64,000 nucleotides of DNA. Source: Spirochaeta lutea. Its GTDB lineage: Bacteria > Spirochaetota > Spirochaetia > DSM-27196 > Salinispiraceae. The stretch spans positions 143,235-207,234 of the forward strand of contig NZ_JNUP01000066.1 in the NCBI RefSeq assembly GCF_000758165.1. Reading direction: 5' to 3'. Below the pieces are notes generated by a model, which was given only the letters and a program-made list of their open reading frames with translations, searched no databases and was not told the origin of the DNA. A program made the position numbers and the translations under genes. The stretch's first letter is position 1. Every line of letters begins with the position of its first letter. Of the stretch, positions 59,569-64,000 are shown piece after piece.

Positions 59569-62500
59569 GTGGCTGAGTTTGTTCATTTGCATAACCATTC
59601 CGACTTTAGTTTGCTCCGGGCGTCCAGTACCATCGGCGGTCTTACAAAAAAAGCACGGTCTATGGCTATGCCCGCCCTGGCCCTCACGGATGATGGTAAC
59701 CTATTCGGAGCGCTCCGGTTCTACCAGGCATGTAAATCCGGAGAACAGCCCCTAAATCCCATCATTGGATGTGATTTTTTCCTGGCCAACGACAGCCGTC
59801 ATAATAAATCCATTACCGAAAATGCAAATAAGTATAACCGCCTGGTACTACTGGCAACCTCCGAGCTGGGGTACCGGAACCTCATGAAACTCAGCTCAGT
59901 GGGATACACCGAGGGGTTCTACTACAAACCGCGTATCGATAAAGAGGTGCTCGCCCAGTACAACCGGGACCTGGTAGCCCTGTCGGGCAGTATGGGCGGG
60001 GAGATTCCCCAGCTCATCACCCGGAACCGGGTTGATGAGGCGCGGAAGGTAGCCGCCTGGTACCGGGATCTCTTCGGCCCCCAGCACTTCTACCTGGAAA
60101 TGACCGACCACGGCATCCCCGAGCAGAAGATTATCAATAAAACCCTTCTGCAGTTCTCCAAGGAACTCGACATTCCTCTGGTAGCGACCAATGACACCTA
60201 CTATCTTGACCGGGAAGATTCCAATGCCCAGGATATACTTCTCTGTATAGGCAACAAACGAAAGAAAAATGAACCAGGCCGCTTCAAGTTTTCCAGCGAC
60301 CAATTCTACCTCAAAACCCCCGAGGAAATGCACCGGCTTTTCGGCGAGATCCCCGAAGCCCTCACCAACACCCTAGCCATCGCTGAAATGTGTAACCTCG
60401 AAATGAACCTTCCCGGCCCGCTGTTGCCGGATTTCGACATACCAGCCCAATACCAGAGCCCGGATGAATATCTCCGAGCCATTGCAAACCAAGGCTTGAA
60501 GGACCGGTACGGAGCGATCACTGAAGACCTGCAGAAGCGCCTGGATTACGAACTCTCCATCATCATTGGCATGGGGTTTACCGGATACTTTCTCATCGTC
60601 TGGGATTTTATCCGGTACGCCAAGGAGCACGATATTCCCGTAGGGCCGGGTCGGGGATCCGGCGCAGGCTCAATCGTTGCCTACTGCATGCAAATCACCG
60701 ACATCGACCCCATAAAATACAACCTTCTGTTTGAGCGTTTTCTAAACCCCGACCGGGTGAGCATGCCGGATTTTGACATCGACTTCTGCTTTGAACGGCG
60801 CCAGGAGGTCATCGACTACGTTACCCGAAAATACGGCTCTGAGAAGGTTGGTCAGATCATTACCTTCGGAACCCTTAAGGCCAAGGCCGTCATCCGGGAC
60901 GTAGCCCGGGTGCTTGATCTCCCATTCTCAGAGGCTGATAGGATCGCGAAGCTTATCCCCGACGATCTTAAAATTACTATTCCCAAGGCCTTAGAGCAGG
61001 AACCAAAACTTCAGGAGTTAAAGGATCAGGGAGGCGTCTACCAGGAGCTCCTGGAAACCGCCCAAAAACTGGAAAAACTCAGCCGCCACGCATCCACCCA
61101 TGCCGCCGGGGTCGTCATCGGCAAGGATGAACTTACCACCTATGTTCCCCTCTTCCGCGATCCGAAAACCGGGGCCGTATCAACCCAGTTCACCATGGAT
61201 CTGCTGGAGGACTGCGGACTGGTTAAGATGGATTTTTTGGGATTAAAAACCCTCACCCTCATCACGAACACCGAAAAGCTTATCCGTGCCAGGGGAATCG
61301 AATTCAGCGAAACCGACATTCCCGAGGACGATCAACGCACCTTTGAGATGCTGGGACAGGGAAAATCCGCTGCTGTGTTCCAGTTTGAATCCGAGGGCAT
61401 GCAGCAAACCCTGAAGAAAGCCAAACCCACCTGTATAGAAGACCTCATCGCCTTGAATGCCCTGTACCGTCCGGGACCCATGGATAATATTCCCCAATTC
61501 ATCGATTCCAAATGGGGACGAATTCCTATCCGCTATCCCCACCCAAGTCTTGAATCGGTTCTCAAGGAAACCTACGGCGTTATCGTCTACCAGGAACAGG
61601 TAATGGAAATCGTCCAGATTATCGGCGGATTCAGCCTTGGGGAGGCAGATATCCTTCGGCGAGCCATGGGAAAAAAGAAAGAAAAAGAAATGGCCCGGAT
61701 GTATGTACGGTACATGGAAGGAGCCAAACAGAAGGGGATCGATGAAAAAACCGCCGAAGAAATCTTTGAGCTCCTAAAACCTTTTGCCGGATACGGATTC
61801 AACAAGAGCCATGCTGCCGCCTATTCGGTCCTTGCCTATAAGACAGCCTATCTGAAGGCAAACTACCCTGCGGAGTTCATGGCGGCAAACCTGACCAATG
61901 AAATTAACAGCCCCGATAAGTTTTCCCAGTACATGGCAGAAACCAAGGCTATGGGCATTCCCATTGAGGCTCCTGATATTAATAAATCGGACAAGTACTT
62001 CACCGTTAACGAGGGCCGCATTTTCTTCGGTCTGATGGGCATGAAGGGGGTTGGCACCAGTGCTGTGGACGAGATCATCCAAAACCGCCAGGCTCAGGGG
62101 CCGTTCTCAGGGTTTGAGGACTTTCTCGAGCGGATCGACCTGAAAACCGTAAACCGTAAGGTAGTGGAAATAATGATCATGTGCGGGGTTTTTGATTCCC
62201 TGCTGCCATGCCGTAAGGCACTCTTCGACAACCTCGAAGCCTACATGGATATTGCATCCGCCAAGAAGGAAAGCAGAGCCTTCGGTCAAACCAGTCTCTT
62301 TGACGACTCCCCCGAGGACGAGTTCCCCTCACCCACCCCGGATCTCACCCAGGAGTTCGATCTACTGGAACTCCTTGCCTATGAAAAAGAAACCATGGGA
62401 TACTACTTCTCCGGTCACCCCATGGATAAATTCCGGGAACAGTGGGAGCGGGGCACAAACATCAACCTTGCCCGGCTGGACCGAGCCCAACACGAGTCCC

Positions 62501-63102
62501 GGTACGCCCTGGTGGCTTTGGTGACGGCCTTTCGAAGCATTATCACCAAAAAGGGTACCCGAATGGCCTTCGGAACCATGGAAGACTACCAAGGTAGCCT
62601 CGAATTCGTGCTATTTCCCGATACCTTTGCCCAAATCGGCGAGACCGTGGTACCGGACACCGTGCTCGGCTTCATCGGTAACCTGGATACCAGCCGGGAG
62701 CGCCCCCAGCTCATCATTGAGGAAGTCCGCCAACCCGATGAGATGGACGAAATCGATTCAGGCGAGATCCACATCCGCCTGAACGAATATGCCACTGATC
62801 AAGAATCCCTCCTGGAGTTCCGAGGATTCTTACATGAACGACCGGGAAACTGCCCGGTCTACCTTCACATGAAGGACGAAAGAGGAACCGAATATATCAT
62901 CCGGGCTGCGACCCAGTTAAAGGTCTCCGGATTGCAGTCTTCCCTCCAAGAGTTGGAACAGCATCCCTCGGTACTGGAGCTCTGGAAGGAATTTCCTCAG
63001 CTCAGCACACCCAGGAAACCCAAAGAATTTAATTTTTTGGAGGCTGGCTTTCCCCAGGATGACCAAGAAGAAATCGATTCCCCCGAGGCGGTCACCCTAT
63101 GA
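59569..63102 (+). CDS. dnaE: DNA polymerase III alpha subunit
   Basis: The 1177-residue replicative polymerase. The N-terminal PHP domain has 'FVHLHNHSDFSLLRASSTI', and the palm contains 'GPGRGSGAGSIVAYCMQITDIDPIKYNLLFERFLNPDRVSMPDFDIDFC', with the catalytic Asp pair (PDFDIDF). The fingers have 'RHASTHAAGVVI', and the tail has the tandem HhH and OB-fold ('MAFGTMEDYQGSLEFVLFPDTF'). It starts with GTG at 59569 after GGGAGGA. Length fits DnaE1 (about 1160). It is followed by yggT and recG; no replication partner genes are seen. Confidence 0.97.
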   Translation: MAEFVHLHNHSDFSLLRASSTIGGLTKKARSMAMPALALTDDGNLFGALRFYQACKSGEQPLNPIIGCDFFLANDSRHNKSITENANKYNRLVLLATSELGYRNLMKLSSVGYTEGFYYKPRIDKEVLAQYNRDLVALSGSMGGEIPQLITRNRVDEARKVAAWYRDLFGPQHFYLEMTDHGIPEQKIINKTLLQFSKELDIPLVATNDTYYLDREDSNAQDILLCIGNKRKKNEPGRFKFSSDQFYLKTPEEMHRLFGEIPEALTNTLAIAEMCNLEMNLPGPLLPDFDIPAQYQSPDEYLRAIANQGLKDRYGAITEDLQKRLDYELSIIIGMGFTGYFLIVWDFIRYAKEHDIPVGPGRGSGAGSIVAYCMQITDIDPIKYNLLFERFLNPDRVSMPDFDIDFCFERRQEVIDYVTRKYGSEKVGQIITFGTLKAKAVIRDVARVLDLPFSEADRIAKLIPDDLKITIPKALEQEPKLQELKDQGGVYQELLETAQKLEKLSRHASTHAAGVVIGKDELTTYVPLFRDPKTGAVSTQFTMDLLEDCGLVKMDFLGLKTLTLITNTEKLIRARGIEFSETDIPEDDQRTFEMLGQGKSAAVFQFESEGMQQTLKKAKPTCIEDLIALNALYRPGPMDNIPQFIDSKWGRIPIRYPHPSLESVLKETYGVIVYQEQVMEIVQIIGGFSLGEADILRRAMGKKKEKEMARMYVRYMEGAKQKGIDEKTAEEIFELLKPFAGYGFNKSHAAAYSVLAYKTAYLKANYPAEFMAANLTNEINSPDKFSQYMAETKAMGIPIEAPDINKSDKYFTVNEGRIFFGLMGMKGVGTSAVDEIIQNRQAQGPFSGFEDFLERIDLKTVNRKVVEIMIMCGVFDSLLPCRKALFDNLEAYMDIASAKKESRAFGQTSLFDDSPEDEFPSPTPDLTQEFDLLELLAYEKETMGYYFSGHPMDKFREQWERGTNINLARLDRAQHESRYALVALVTAFRSIITKKGTRMAFGTMEDYQGSLEFVLFPDTFAQIGETVVPDTVLGFIGNLDTSRERPQLIIEEVRQPDEMDEIDSGEIHIRLNEYATDQESLLEFRGFLHERPGNCPVYLHMKDERGTEYIIRAATQLKVSGLQSSLQELEQHPSVLELWKEFPQLSTPRKPKEFNFLEAGFPQDDQEEIDSPEAVTL

Positions 63103-63166
63103 TCCGCTCAATACAATGGGCAGGTAGCAGTCCCATCCACCCTTACCAAAAACCCAGGAGGTTTGT

Positions 63167-63793
63167 ATGAATCTTCCCCTTGCGCTCATCACTCTGTTTC
63201 AGATTCTTGGAACCATCATCAGCGTGTATTCCCTACTCCTGGTGGTGCGCATCATAATGACCTGGTTTTCTCAGTCCCCGAACCGGGAAAACCCCATCTC
63301 CTTTGGCAGATTGGAATCCATTCTGGAACGGATTACCGAACCCTATCTGGCCCTATTCCGCCGCATGTCCTGGGTCAGGGTACAGAATCTCGACCTCAGT
63401 CCCCTGGTCGGTCTCCTGGTGCTGCAGGTGGTATCCATCACCTTCCTGGAATTTGCCCGCCGGGGCCGGATTGCCCTAGGAATTTTCCTGGGGGTCAGTA
63501 TCGAAGCCTTTTTGGGTACCCTGTCCTTTCTCCTTTTTATAGTAATCATCCTGGGAGCCCTTCGAATAATCGCCTTCTACCTGAAAACTTCCAGTTTAAA
63601 AATGTTTTGGTACTCCCTTGATCGCTTATTCCAGCCCCTGATAACCCCGATCTTGGCAAAACTCTTTCCCAGGAGGATTCTTCCCTACGGAACAGCCCTC
63701 ATGCTCTTCACTACGGTCCTCATTATCGCTGCGGTGCTGTGCAGGCTCATCATTGCATTTTTGGTCCCCCTGCTCATGAACTTGCCATTTTAG
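63167..63793 (+). CDS. Double YggT-domain membrane protein
   Basis: A 208-residue protein with four to five membrane segments in two YggT-like halves. 'YSLLLVVRIIMTWF' and 'LERITEPYLALFRRMSW...LDLSPLVGLLVLQ' form the first. The second ('MFWYSLDRLFQPLITPILAKLFPRR') is more diverged. CAGGAGG precedes the ATG. YggT proteins are linked to envelope/osmotic functions and to cell division regions in other bacteria; no specific role can be read here. Confidence 0.87.
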   Translation: MNLPLALITLFQILGTIISVYSLLLVVRIIMTWFSQSPNRENPISFGRLESILERITEPYLALFRRMSWVRVQNLDLSPLVGLLVLQVVSITFLEFARRGRIALGIFLGVSIEAFLGTLSFLLFIVIILGALRIIAFYLKTSSLKMFWYSLDRLFQPLITPILAKLFPRRILPYGTALMLFTTVLIIAAVLCRLIIAFLVPLLMNLPF

Positions 63794-63805
63794 GATATTC
63801 CCTGC

Positions 63806-64000
63806 GTGACCACCCAAGAACTTACCCAACCGGTATCCCGGCTTCCCGGGGTTGGCCCCAAGCTTCTCGAGCGGTTAACCAAGGCAGGCTACGGAACCCT
63901 CGGCGAACTTCTACAGCTCACTCCCCGGACCTACGAAGACCGCATAACCTGCCGCCCCCTTAACCAGGGAGCAGGTCCGGCACCCACCCGGATCATCACC
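63806..64000 (+). CDS. recG: ATP-dependent DNA helicase RecG, N-terminal fragment
   Basis: 65 codons are visible before the window ends. 'VSRLPGVGPKLLERLTKAGYGTLGELLQLTPRTYEDR' is the conserved N-terminal wedge-domain start of RecG, the branch-migration helicase that remodels stalled forks. The start is GTG at 63806, 12 bases after the YggT stop. The remaining domains lie beyond the window. Confidence 0.88.
   Translation, partial: MTTQELTQPVSRLPGVGPKLLERLTKAGYGTLGELLQLTPRTYEDRITCRPLNQGAGPAPTRIIT

Overview
The window is a GC-rich bacterial chromosome segment that I read as coming from a free-living, saccharolytic spirochaete (Spirochaetales; moderate confidence). This rests on overall gene content, on a solute-binding protein with a Cys-less 'LFAGG' export signal, and on spirochaete-like small hypothetical proteins; no rRNA is present to settle it. 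Coding density is high. The window cuts two genes: a molybdenum-hydroxylase subunit at the left edge and recG at the right edge.

Layout. 1-3.6 kb: three overlapping genes for a xanthine-dehydrogenase-like complex (Mo subunit, 2Fe-2S subunit, FAD subunit) whose large subunit has lost several classic molybdopterin motifs. 3.9-6.4 kb (minus): J-domain protein and a REC-DUF3369-HD-GYP c-di-GMP phosphodiesterase. 6.4-13.5 kb (plus): a tight six-gene run of PilZ protein, speA, carboxyspermidine dehydrogenase, carboxyspermidine decarboxylase, speB and an HDOD protein. Its four enzymes form a complete arginine-agmatine-putrescine-carboxyspermidine-spermidine route, flanked by c-di-GMP-type signalling proteins. 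13.5-19.4 kb: ilvD, repeats, a transposase remnant, an AT-rich secreted-protein gene, pepD, a small conserved gene and tRNA-Asp. 19.6-25.4 kb: RecQ-like helicase, PhnP-like hydrolase, a Cys-less Rrf2 regulator, a lipoprotein with a zincin motif, and a conserved hypothetical. 25.4-33.6 kb: pyrK-pyrD, a MocR regulator divergent from an aminotransferase, nth-queG, a lipoprotein, and a NifX-like His-rich protein. 33.7-39.1 kb: Mrp/ApbC ATPase, RHH protein, tRNA-Pro, tRNA-Arg, and an asymmetric heterodimeric ABC exporter. 39.4-50.5 kb: a beta-mannan/glucomannan utilisation locus comprising a CBM lipoprotein, a secreted GH5 lipoprotein, a GH130 phosphorylase, an ABC importer, a cytoplasmic GH5, a LacI regulator and a GH1. 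50.9-64 kb: OFA-type MFS transporter, TatD hydrolase, TcdA-like E1 enzyme, PRPP synthetase, SulP permease, CPA2 antiporter, dnaE, a double-YggT protein and the start of recG.

Three cross-cutting patterns stand out. (1) Three palindromes with the core AAACCGGTTT lie in promoters of the glycan locus (39.3, 46.8 and 47.9 kb) and look like the operators of the LacI regulator encoded there. (2) At least seven genes without a Shine-Dalgarno sequence have a sigma-70-like promoter whose -10 box ends 6-8 nt before the ATG, the arrangement expected for leaderless mRNAs. (3) An approximately 100-bp palindromic intergenic element, with arms like TAGTGCGCAAAAGGTTGTA, recurs about six times.

All functional calls come from reading protein motifs and gene context. 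No database search was possible.
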